Below, piece by piece: positions 1 to 4,936 of a DNA stretch of 6,543 nucleotides. Origin of the DNA: Burkholderiaceae bacterium (GTDB lineage Bacteria > Pseudomonadota > Gammaproteobacteria > Burkholderiales > Burkholderiaceae_C); NCBI GenBank assembly GCA_025458585.1, contig JALOSD010000092.1:1-6543 (forward strand), given 5' to 3'. The first letter of the stretch is position 1. Every line of letters starts with the position of its first letter. The notes under the pieces are model-generated. The model was not told where the DNA came from, made no database searches, and saw only the letters and a list, made by a program, of their open reading frames with translations. The translations under genes and the position numbers were made by a program.

Positions 1-886
1 CGAAGTCGGGCGCGGTGGCGTCGAACAGCTGCTGGAACGAGTCGACCACGAAGTAGATCGCCTGGTAGGTGTCGATCTTGTACTTCGTGCGCATCATGCG
101 CCGCAGGTCGAACGCGACGCGCCTGGGCGCCGGGTCGGTGACGCTGTAGCGCAGCTCACCGGCCGACGACAGGATGCCGGCGCCGTAGGCGCGCAACCCC
201 TGCGGCGTCGCGATCAGGCCGAACTCGACCGTGTACCAGTACAGGCGCGCGAGCAGCTCGCACGCATCGAGCCGGCTCGCCTTCAGCCCGCCCTCGCCGT
301 AGGCCTGCATGTAGTCGGCGAACACCGGGTCGAACAGCAGCGGCACGTGGCCGAACAGGTCGTGGAAGATGTCGGGCTCGACGACATAGTCGAACTCCTC
401 GGGCTTGCGGATCCAGTCGGTGACCGGGAACTTGCGCGCCGCCAGCAGCGCGAAGAACGCCTCCTCGGGGATCAGCCCGGGCACGCCGACGATCTGCCAG
501 CCGGTGGCCTTCGTCAGGCGCTCGGAGACGTCGTCGAAGCGCGGGATGCGGTCGGGCGCGCCGAGCTGGCCGACGGCGGCGATGAACTCGTCGCATGCGA
601 GCCCCGGCAGCTGCGCGAGCTGGCGCGCGTACAGGCGCCGGTAGGTGTCGTGGTCGGCGGCGCTGTACTGCGCCCAGTCCTGCTCGCAGGTGTAGTCGGC
701 GCGCGCCTTCGCGTAGTCGCCGCGCGGCGGGCGGTCGCCCTCGCCGTACGTCACCGGCGGCACGCCCCGGTTCACGCCGGTGTGAAAGTCGACGGCGGTG
801 TCCGCCGTCGACGTCGGCGAAGGCTGACCTGGCGCCGCCGGGTCGAGCGAAGCGGCCGCAGCCAAGGTCGTTGCGTGCGTGCCCAT
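1..886 (-). CDS. phhA: Phenylalanine 4-hydroxylase (3' end missing)
   Basis: Cytoplasmic non-haem iron, tetrahydropterin-dependent monooxygenase that converts phenylalanine to tyrosine. Numbered from the ATG at 886, the iron-binding motif FHDLFGHVPLL carries ligands His175 and His180, and Glu221 lies in WYTVEFGL. The 46-residue spacing of first His to Glu equals that of the Chromobacterium violaceum enzyme (as I recall it). Other family blocks visible are TGWQIVGVPGLIP, YGAGILSS and the late VDSFQQLFDATAPDF. About 295 residues are visible; the family is roughly 260-300 residues, so only a short C-terminal tail should be missing past base 1. An ATG at 895 is also in frame, but it directly abuts the GAGGAG ribosome-binding site. 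The ATG at 886 sits 9 nt from it, so I prefer 886. The N-terminal stretch of about 30 residues before the conserved part is Ala/Ser/Thr-rich and probably disordered. It is the second gene of an operon after hpd. Confidence 0.95.
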   Translation of the reverse strand, partial: MGTHATTLAAAASLDPAAPGQPSPTSTADTAVDFHTGVNRGVPPVTYGEGDRPPRGDYAKARADYTCEQDWAQYSAADHDTYRRLYARQLAQLPGLACDEFIAAVGQLGAPDRIPRFDDVSERLTKATGWQIVGVPGLIPEEAFFALLAARKFPVTDWIRKPEEFDYVVEPDIFHDLFGHVPLLFDPVFADYMQAYGEGGLKASRLDACELLARLYWYTVEFGLIATPQGLRAYGAGILSSAGELRYSVTDPAPRRVAFDLRRMMRTKYKIDTYQAIYFVVDSFQQLFDATAPDF

Positions 887-895
887 CGTCGCCAT

Positions 896-902
896 CTCCT
901 CA
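896..902 (-). promoter_or_regulatory. hpd stop overlapping phhA ribosome-binding site
   Basis: Read on the minus strand the bases are TGAGGAG: the hpd stop codon TGA (902-900) shares bases with the GAGGAG Shine-Dalgarno (901-896) of phhA. The phhA start is only 5 or 14 nt after the hpd stop, which implies a shared transcript and probably translational coupling. The spacing decides the phhA start: 0 nt to the ATG at 895, 9 nt to the ATG at 886. Confidence 0.75.
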
Positions 903-2003
903 GGCGGTGGCGTCACTCTTGAGCACGCCGCGGCGCATCTGGTCGAGCTCCATGCTCTCGAACAGCGCCTTGAAGTTGCCCTCGCCGAAGCCCTGGTCGC
1001 CCTTGCGCTGGATGAACTCGAAGAAGATGGGCCCGAGCTGGTTCTCGCTGAAGATCTGCAGCAGCAGTTCGCCGGCCTTGCCGTCGATCAGGATCTTGCG
1101 CTTCTTCAGCTCGGCGACGTCTTCGCCGTGGCCGGGGATGCGCTTGTCGACCAGCTCGTAGTAGGTGTCGATCGTGTCGAGCAGCGTGACGCCGGCGGCA
1201 CGCAGGCGGTCGACGGTGGCGATCAGGTCGGTCGAGCCGAGCGCGATGTGCTGGATGCCCTCGCCGTGGTAGCGGTCGAGGTACTCCTGGATCTGGCCCG
1301 GCTTGTCGTTGCCTTCCTCGTTGATCGGGATGCGGATCTTGCCGCAGGGGCTCGTCATCGCCTTGCTCTTGACGCCGGTGACCTGCCCTTCGATGTCGAA
1401 GTAGCGGATCTCCCTGAAGTTGAACAGGCGCTCGTAGAACTCGGCCCACTCGCCCATGCGGCCACGGTGGACGTTGTGCGTCAGGTGGTCGACGTAGGTG
1501 AGGCCGAAGCCGGGCGGGTTCAGCGACGCCCCGGGCAGCGGCTCGAAGTCGACGTCGAAGAAGCCGATGTCGCCGATGTCGCCGGGCTTCCTGCCGCCCT
1601 TGCCGCGCCACTTGTCGACGAAGTAGATCAGGCTGTCGCCGATGCCCTTGATCGCCGGGATGTTCAGCTCGCCGGGGCCCGCGGTGTTCGCGTAGCCCCA
1701 GGCGCCGAGCGACACGGCGCGCTCGTAGGCCGCCTTCGCGTCCTGCACGCGAAACGCGATGGCGCAGATGCTCGGCCCGTGCAGGCGCGCGAAGCGCTGG
1801 GCGAACGAGTCGGGCTCGGCGTTGACGATGAAGTTGATCCCGCCCTGCCGGTACAGCAGCACGTTCTTGTGCCGGTGCTTCGCGATCGCGACGAAGCCCA
1901 TGCGCTCGAACAGCGCGCCCATCGCCTTCGGGTCGGGTGCGGCGTACTCGATGAACTCGAAGCCGTCGGTGCCCATCGGGTTGTCCCAGGGGGTGAATTG
2001 CAT
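900..2003 (-). CDS. hpd: 4-Hydroxyphenylpyruvate dioxygenase
   Basis: Cytoplasmic Fe(II) dioxygenase of the vicinal-oxygen-chelate superfamily; it turns 4-hydroxyphenylpyruvate, the transamination product of tyrosine, into homogentisate and CO2. The 367-residue protein has the usual bacterial length and two VOC halves, about residues 10-155 and 165-340. The likely iron ligands are His173 (VDHLTHNV), His252 (GIQHIAL) and Glu329 (FFEFIQRKG). The C-terminal signature FFEFIQRKGDQGFGEGNFKA, which forms the gating-helix region of the family, is intact at residues 327-346. The start ATG at 2003 has GAGGAG 6 nt upstream. The gene is first in the minus-strand pair with phhA and is transcribed divergently from an Lrp/AsnC-type regulator, a common arrangement for a regulator and its target. 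No frameshift or lost key residue is seen. Confidence 0.97.
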   Translation of the reverse strand: MQFTPWDNPMGTDGFEFIEYAAPDPKAMGALFERMGFVAIAKHRHKNVLLYRQGGINFIVNAEPDSFAQRFARLHGPSICAIAFRVQDAKAAYERAVSLGAWGYANTAGPGELNIPAIKGIGDSLIYFVDKWRGKGGRKPGDIGDIGFFDVDFEPLPGASLNPPGFGLTYVDHLTHNVHRGRMGEWAEFYERLFNFREIRYFDIEGQVTGVKSKAMTSPCGKIRIPINEEGNDKPGQIQEYLDRYHGEGIQHIALGSTDLIATVDRLRAAGVTLLDTIDTYYELVDKRIPGHGEDVAELKKRKILIDGKAGELLLQIFSENQLGPIFFEFIQRKGDQGFGEGNFKALFESMELDQMRRGVLKSDATA

Positions 2004-2009
2004 CGCGCG

Positions 2010-2015
2010 CTCCTC
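2010..2015 (-). promoter_or_regulatory. Ribosome-binding site of hpd
   Basis: GAGGAG on the minus strand, six bases (CGCGCG) before the hpd ATG at 2003. This is near-optimal spacing and confirms the hpd start. Confidence 0.8.
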
Positions 2016-2071
2016 GGCCGTGGTGGCTTGACGAAGGTCAGATCAAGCGCTGCACTGTAGGTTCGGTCGGG

Positions 2072-2086
2072 CGCAGGATTCCTGCG
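2072..2086. promoter_or_regulatory. 15-bp perfect palindrome, candidate Lrp/AsnC operator
   Basis: CGCAGGA-T-TCCTGCG: 7-bp perfect arms around a single central base at 2079, inside the 135-bp gap between hpd and the divergent Lrp-type gene. An odd-centred site of about 15 bp is the usual shape of Lrp/AsnC-family operators. It lies 76 bp upstream of the hpd start and 60 bp upstream of the regulator start, so it could serve both. A weak minus-strand -10 (TACAGT, 2059-2054) lies just downstream, which would put the palindrome over the -35 region of hpd. Binding by the neighbouring regulator is inferred. Confidence 0.6.
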
Positions 2087-2114
2087 AATTGGTGCCTTTG
2101 CGGGTTGCAAGACA

Positions 2115-2124
2115 CAGGAATCCG
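2115..2124. promoter_or_regulatory. Second, partial operator copy
   Basis: CAGGAATCCG repeats nine bases of the reverse complement of the 2072-2086 palindrome (CAGGAATCC). Its own palindromic core is GGAATCC, centred at 2120. The two centres are 41 bp apart, close to four turns of B-DNA, which would place both sites on the same face of the helix. It sits 15 bp before the regulator's start codon, a position suited to autorepression. No convincing -10/-35 pair for the plus strand was found in this gap. Confidence 0.45.
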
Positions 2125-2138
2125 TCAGAATCGGGAAC

Positions 2139-2621
2139 ATGGCAGCCGCAGAGGAGCTCGATGCGTTGGATCGACGCATTCTTCGTGCGCTGCAGGCCCA
2201 CGGCCGCATCACCTACGACGAGCTCGCCGGGCAGGTCGGCCTGTCGGCGTCGGCCGCGCTTCGGCGCGTCAAGAGGCTCGAGGACGCCGGCGTGATCGCC
2301 GGCTACGCGGCCATCGTGCCGCCCGAGCGCGTCGGCCTCGGCCTGAGCGCGTACATCAACGTGCGGCTCGAGAAGCACACCGAAGGCCACAAGCGCACGC
2401 CGGTGGACCTGTTCCGCGCGTCGGTGCAGGCGTGGCCCGAGGTCATCGAGTGTTCGGCGCTGACGGGCGAGATGGACTACCTGCTGCGCGTCGTCGTCGC
2501 CGACATGGCGCACTATTCGCGTTTCATCATGGACACCCTGCTCAAGCACCCGAGCGTGCAGGACGTGAAGACCAGCTTTGTGCTCGAGCGCGTGAAGGCG
2601 ACAAGCCCCGTTCCGGTGTGA
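2139..2621 (+). CDS. Lrp/AsnC-family transcriptional regulator
   Basis: DNA-binding regulator of the feast/famine family, 160 residues, the normal length. The N-terminal winged helix-turn-helix covers about residues 7-55 (LDALDRRILRALQ, then ITYDELAGQVGLSASAALRR with the recognition helix, then VKRLEDAGVI). The C-terminal RAM effector and oligomerisation domain covers about 66-152 and includes ECSALTGEMDYLLRVVV, the loop and strand that bind an amino acid or related ligand in this family. The ATG at 2139 has only a poor Shine-Dalgarno (CGGGAAC immediately before it). A TTG at 2166 preceded by GAGGAG is a possible alternative that would remove nine N-terminal residues and begin at the first helix. 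The gene is divergent from hpd-phhA and ends 4 bp before the SbtA-type permease gene. Its ligand is unknown: an aromatic amino acid is suggested by the divergent operon, but the downstream transporter is an equally good target. Confidence 0.93.
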   Translation: MAAAEELDALDRRILRALQAHGRITYDELAGQVGLSASAALRRVKRLEDAGVIAGYAAIVPPERVGLGLSAYINVRLEKHTEGHKRTPVDLFRASVQAWPEVIECSALTGEMDYLLRVVVADMAHYSRFIMDTLLKHPSVQDVKTSFVLERVKATSPVPV

Positions 2622-2625
2622 CGCG

Positions 2626-3582
2626 ATGATCGACGTCGTCGTCCTGTTCTTCCTGCTCGGCGTGTTCGCGCGCCTCGTCGGCAGCGACCTGCGCCTGCCC
2701 GAGGCGCTGTACGAGACGCTGTCGATCTACCTGCTGCTCGCGATCGGCCTCAAGGGCGGGCTCGAGCTGAGCCGGCAGCCGCTCGCCGAGCTCGCGCCGC
2801 AGATGGCGGCGTGCATCGCGCTCGGCTTCGCCATCCCGTTCCTGCTCTACCCGGCGCTGCGCGCGCTGCGGCTCGGCGGCGTCGACGCCGCGGCACTCGG
2901 CGCGCACTACGGCTCGGTCAGCGTCGTGACGTTCGCCGTCGCGAGCGCGACGCTCACGCGCGCCGGCGTCGAGCACGAGAGCCACGCGGCGCTGTGGGTC
3001 GCGGTGATGGAGGCGCCGGGCATCGTCGCCGGCATCCTGCTCGCGCGCCGGGCGCAGCGGCGCGAAGCCGCCGCCGCGGGGGCGAGCATCGGCGGCGGCT
3101 GGGGCGCACTCGTGCACGACGTGCTGTTCGGCAAGAGCGTGCTGCTGCTCGTCGGTGGCCTGGCGATCGGCGCCTTCGCGGGCGACGCCGGCGTCGAGCC
3201 AATCAGAGCCGTGTTCGTCGACCCGTTCAAGGGCGTGCTCGCGCTGTTCCTGCTCGAGCTCGGCCTCGTCGCCGGCGCCCGGCTCGCCGACGTGCGCCGC
3301 TTCGGCCCCGCGGTGCTCGCGGTGGGCCTCATCGCGCCGCCGCTGCTCGCGGTGCTCGGGGCGCTGACCGGCGTCGCGCTCGGTCTGTCGACCGGCGGCG
3401 TCGCGATCCTCGCGACGCTGGCGGCGAGCGCGAGCTACATCGCCGCGCCCACCGCGATGCGCGTCGCGGTGCCGCAGGCGAATGCGGCGCTGTCGATCAC
3501 CGCCGCGCTCGGCGTCACGTTCCCCTTCAACCTCGTGGTCGGCATCCCGCTGTACCTCGAGCTCGCGAAGGCGATCACATGA
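2626..3582 (+). CDS. sbtA: SbtA-family sodium-dependent bicarbonate permease
   Basis: Inner-membrane permease of the Sbt_1 (DUF897) family, whose cyanobacterial members import bicarbonate with sodium. The 318 residues are almost entirely hydrophobic, with about ten membrane segments in two inverted halves. Family blocks are AHYGSVSVVTF (93-103) in the first half, and SASYIAAPTAMR (268-279) followed by GVTFPFNLVVGIPLYLELA (296-314) in the second. A charged cytoplasmic stretch (about 141-150, RRAQRREAAA) separates the halves; cyanobacterial SbtA carries its SbtB-binding loop in the same general place, and here it is short. The ATG at 2626 is 4 bp after the regulator's stop and has no good ribosome-binding site, so translation is probably coupled. 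The downstream small PII-like gene strengthens the assignment. The substrate is inferred from the family; another small anion cannot be excluded. Confidence 0.88.
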   Translation: MIDVVVLFFLLGVFARLVGSDLRLPEALYETLSIYLLLAIGLKGGLELSRQPLAELAPQMAACIALGFAIPFLLYPALRALRLGGVDAAALGAHYGSVSVVTFAVASATLTRAGVEHESHAALWVAVMEAPGIVAGILLARRAQRREAAAAGASIGGGWGALVHDVLFGKSVLLLVGGLAIGAFAGDAGVEPIRAVFVDPFKGVLALFLLELGLVAGARLADVRRFGPAVLAVGLIAPPLLAVLGALTGVALGLSTGGVAILATLAASASYIAAPTAMRVAVPQANAALSITAALGVTFPFNLVVGIPLYLELAKAIT

Positions 3583-3623
3583 ACCACCCTCGACGCGCAT
3601 CGGCGGCAGCGTGCCGGCCGCGC

Positions 3624-3627
3624 GGAG
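3624..3627 (+). promoter_or_regulatory. Ribosome-binding site selecting the sbtB start
   Basis: GGAG with 7 nt (CCACGAC) before the ATG at 3635. The same frame is open further upstream into sbtA, but similarity to PII-like proteins begins only after this ATG, so this site fixes the start. Confidence 0.65.
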
Positions 3628-3634
3628 CCACGAC

Positions 3635-3943
3635 ATGACGACGACCCGGCATGCGAAGACCCTGCTCGTGATCGTGGCCGAGGCCGCGATCGAAAAGGCG
3701 CTGGTGCGCGACGCGAGGCGCCTCGGCGCGCAGGGCTGGACGGCCGGCGAGGTGCGCGGCGGCGGCGTGAGCGGCGTGCGCGAGGGCGCCTGGGAGGCCG
3801 ACCGCACGATCGAGCTGAAGCTGATCTGCGAGCCCGGCGTGGCCGACGCGATCGCCGACCACGTGCTGGCGACGTACGCGCCGCACTACGCGGTGGCGAT
3901 GTACCTGAGCGACGTGCGCGTGCTGCGCCCGCAACGCTACTGA
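3635..3943 (+). CDS. sbtB: SbtB-type PII-like signalling protein
   Basis: A 102-residue soluble protein with the ferredoxin-like fold pattern of PII proteins: strand TLLVIVAEAA (9-18), helix EKALVRDARRLGAQG (20-34), strand WTAGEV, a glycine-rich T-loop region RGGGVSGVREGAW (41-53), strand RTIELKLICE (57-66), helix VADAIADHVLATYAP (69-83) and strand YAVAMYLSDVRVL (85-97). Compared from memory with Synechocystis SbtB, the matching blocks are LVIV.E, GA.G(Y/W)T, the glycine-rich turn followed by VR, IADHV..KY-like, and the final A..YLSDV.VL strand. It lies 52 bp after sbtA, the usual sbtAB order; in cyanobacteria SbtB binds adenine nucleotides and regulates SbtA. The cysteine-bearing C-terminal R-loop (CGPEGC in the cyanobacterial protein) is absent: the chain ends RVLRPQRY. 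One of the two arginines that contact the nucleotide phosphate appears replaced, so the ligand may differ. Function is inferred. Confidence 0.75.
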   Translation: MTTTRHAKTLLVIVAEAAIEKALVRDARRLGAQGWTAGEVRGGGVSGVREGAWEADRTIELKLICEPGVADAIADHVLATYAPHYAVAMYLSDVRVLRPQRY

Positions 3944-3960
3944 CGCGACGCCCGAAACGA

Positions 3961-3994
3961 CGAAGGGCGCCGGTGTCGCCACCCGCGCCCTTCG
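3961..3994. terminator. Hairpin between convergent genes
   Basis: CGAAGGGCGC (3961-3970) and GCGCCCTTCG (3985-3994) form a perfect 10-bp stem. Inside it GGTG (3972-3975) pairs with CACC (3980-3983) around a TCGC loop, one mismatch away from the outer stem. It lies 18 bp after the sbtB stop and about 25 bp beyond the stop of the opposing RRM gene. Neither side has a proper T-run (minus strand continues TCGTTTCGG), so it may act as a bidirectional terminator or as an RNA-stabilising hairpin. Confidence 0.7.
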
Positions 3995-3996
3995 AT

Positions 3997-4015
3997 CGGT
4001 TCGACGGTCGAACCG
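3997..4015. terminator. Second hairpin, next to the RRM gene stop
   Basis: CGGTTCGAC and GTCGAACCG are perfect 9-bp inverted arms around one base (4006). As RNA it would form about a 7-bp stem with a 5-nt loop. It starts 3 bp beyond the RRM gene stop and 2 bp from the 3961-3994 hairpin, so the convergent gap carries two tandem stems. There is no T-run. Confidence 0.55.
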
Positions 4016-4018
4016 GCG

Positions 4019-4510
4019 TCAGTAACCGCCGCCGCGTCCGCCTTCGTAGCCGCCGCCGCGGCCGCCGTAGCCACCACCGCCGCTACGACCGCCGCCGCCA
4101 CCGCCATAGCCGCCACCACCGCCGCCGCGGCCGCCGGTGCCGTACGGGCTGCGGCCACCGCCGCCGCCGCCACCACCGCCGTAACCGCCGCCGCCACCGC
4201 CGTAGCCACCACCGCCGCTGCGGTTGCCGCCGCCGCCGCCGCCCCATCCGCCCGGGCGCTCTTCGCGCGGACGGGCCTCGTTGACGACGAGCGGCCGCCC
4301 TTCGAGGGACTGGCCGTTCATGCCGTTGATCGCGCTCTGCGCTTCGGCGTCCGAGCCCATCTCGACAAAGCCGAAGCCCTTCGAGCGGCCGGTCTCGCGG
4401 TCCATCATGACCTTCGCCGAGGTCACGGTGCCGAACTGCGAGAACGCCTGCTGCAGCGATTCATCGCGCACGCTGTAGGCAAGGTTGCCTACGTACAACT
4501 TGTTTCCCAT
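4019..4510 (-). CDS. Glycine-rich RRM RNA-binding protein
   Basis: A 163-residue single-stranded-RNA-binding protein. Residues 3-80 are one complete RNA recognition motif with RNP2 LYVGNL (5-10) and RNP1 KGFGFVEM (44-51); the aromatic residues Tyr6, Phe46 and Phe48 that stack on RNA bases are present. Residues 87-163 are a low-complexity tail, mostly glycine with regularly spaced Tyr and Arg (GGGGYGG, GGRGGGY units). This is the architecture of the cold-inducible RNA-binding proteins of cyanobacteria and proteobacteria and of plant glycine-rich proteins. A role as a cytoplasmic RNA chaperone in cold or stress is inferred from the family. The ATG at 4510 has AAAGGG 7 nt upstream. The gene is monocistronic, convergent to sbtB, and has its own promoter and 5' leader. 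The number of Gly repeats is prone to replication slippage, so length may vary between strains. Confidence 0.95.
   Translation of the reverse strand: MGNKLYVGNLAYSVRDESLQQAFSQFGTVTSAKVMMDRETGRSKGFGFVEMGSDAEAQSAINGMNGQSLEGRPLVVNEARPREERPGGWGGGGGGNRSGGGGYGGGGGGYGGGGGGGGGRSPYGTGGRGGGGGGYGGGGGGRSGGGGYGGRGGGYEGGRGGGY
4022..4252 (-). repeat. Low-complexity Gly-Tyr-Arg coding repeat
   Basis: GCC/ACC triplets on the plus strand (GGC/GGT codons on the coding strand) fill the 3' half of the RRM gene and encode runs of 4-9 glycines punctuated by Tyr and Arg. It is an imperfect trinucleotide-based repeat, not a CRISPR array or intergenic repeat. Confidence 0.85.
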
Positions 4511-4602
4511 GGGGAAGCCCTTTCGATCACTGAACCAGGTGGAGCTTCAACCCATCGTGAACCATTCAAGCGAAGGCGCCGCATCCAGACACAGGCCCTT
4601 TT

Positions 4603-4630
4603 ATTATGGGGTTTTGCCCGCGCCTCGCAA
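4603..4630 (-). promoter_or_regulatory. Promoter of the RRM gene
   Basis: On the minus strand, -35 TTGCGA (4630-4625), a 16-bp spacer and -10 CATAAT (4608-4603) inside an AT-rich patch that stands out in this GC-rich sequence. Transcription should begin near 4596, leaving a 5' untranslated leader of about 85 nt before the ATG at 4510. A leader of that kind is common in cold-shock-type genes. Confidence 0.55.
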
Positions 4631-4664
4631 TGCCGGGGGCCGCGATTGTTGTTTTCTGCTTGCT

Positions 4665-4715
4665 CGGGTTTACCCGCATGCGCTGTCGATGCTCCGAAAT
4701 GGTGCATCGCGCATG
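4665..4715. repeat. Two adjacent inverted repeats upstream of the RRM promoter
   Basis: First, CGGGT-TT-ACCCG (4665-4676). Immediately next, CATGCG (4677-4682) pairs with CGCATG (4710-4715) and CGATGC (4687-4692) pairs with GCATCG (4704-4709): a 12-bp stem with a 4-nt bulge on one side and an 11-nt loop. The inner part coincides with the NtrC-like site at 4690-4706, so the symmetry is probably that of a protein-binding site and not of an RNA structure. Confidence 0.5.
4690..4706. promoter_or_regulatory. NtrC-like operator
   Basis: TGCTCCGAAATGGTGCA fits the NtrC (NR-I) consensus TGCACC-N5-GGTGCA with one mismatch in the 12 arm positions, and shares the 3' ten bases AAATGGTGCA with the enterobacterial glnA site as I recall it. 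It lies in the non-coding gap, 94 bp upstream of the predicted RRM-gene start (4596) on one side and about 95-110 bp upstream of the structured region on the other; both are typical activator distances. Which side it serves is unclear: neither has a convincing sigma54 promoter, and the best candidate points right (4750-4764). Binding is inferred from sequence alone. Confidence 0.5.
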
Positions 4716-4749
4716 ACCGCGCGACGCGTTGAACCCGCCCGACCAGCCC

Positions 4750-4764
4750 TGGCGGCGGGTAAGC
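4750..4764 (+). promoter_or_regulatory. Weak sigma54-like promoter element
   Basis: TGGC at 4750-4753 and GC at 4763-4764 give the obligatory GG-N10-GC spacing of a -24/-12 promoter. The central bases do not match the consensus (GGC for ACG, AA for TT before GC). It is noted because it lies 44 bp to the right of the NtrC-like site and points to the structured region. An initiation point near 4775 would follow. Confidence 0.25.
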
Positions 4765-4768
4765 CCCG

Positions 4769-4797
4769 ATGACGCTGCGCGACGCCCCTCGTAGAGT
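4769..4797 (+). promoter_or_regulatory. Sigma70-like promoter before the structured region
   Basis: -35 ATGACG (4769-4774) and -10 TAGAGT (4792-4797), each four of six to consensus, with a 17-bp spacer. Initiation 6-7 nt after the -10 would fall at 4803-4804, where the first predicted stem (TCCTCG with CGAGGA) begins. This is an alternative to the sigma54-like element. Confidence 0.35.
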
Positions 4798-4901
4798 TTC
4801 AGTCCTCGCAGCGCTGCCGCCCACGTGGCCGGCAGTGGCTGGACGGAGGCCCGAGGAGACTGGACAGACCAACAGCGCAGACGTACTGCACCGCCTTGCG
4901 G

Positions 4902-4928
4902 GCGCCGCCATCGGCGCCGATGCGGCGC
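4902..4928 (+). repeat. Long near-perfect palindrome
   Basis: CATCGGC/GCCGATG is a perfect 14-bp palindrome (4909-4922), extended by GCGCCG (4902-4907) pairing with CGGCGC (4923-4928), with only C4908 unpaired. As RNA this is a very stable hairpin just upstream of the terminator. It competes with the alternative 4901-4907/4912-4918 and 4912-4918/4937-4943 pairings. Confidence 0.6.
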
Positions 4929-4936
4929 GGTTGAGC

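Noticed and set aside
879..2060. Plus-strand open frame antisense to hpd
   Set aside because: It mirrors hpd codon for codon, is rich in Val/Ala/Asp/Leu without domain motifs, and hpd is unmistakable on the other strand.
2542..3807. Minus-strand open frame antisense to sbtA and sbtB
   Set aside because: Low-complexity Arg/Glu/Asp/Ala product from GC-rich antisense sequence; the sense-strand genes carry family motifs and an operon layout.
4019..4255. Short-period repeats suggestive of a satellite or CRISPR-like array
   Set aside because: The period is a triplet, there are no conserved repeats with unique spacers, and the sequence is the Gly-rich coding tail of the RRM gene.
4631..4647. Possible sigma54 promoter for the RRM gene on the minus strand (CGGC...TTGC)
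   Set aside because: The GG and GC elements are 11 bp apart instead of the strictly required 10; the sigma70-type CATAAT/TTGCGA pair explains the gene better.
4713..4772. 19-codon open frame, possible leader peptide for the attenuator-like region
   Set aside because: No ribosome-binding site, no run of a regulatory amino acid, and it ends before the predicted sigma70 start of the structured RNA, so it would not be on that transcript.
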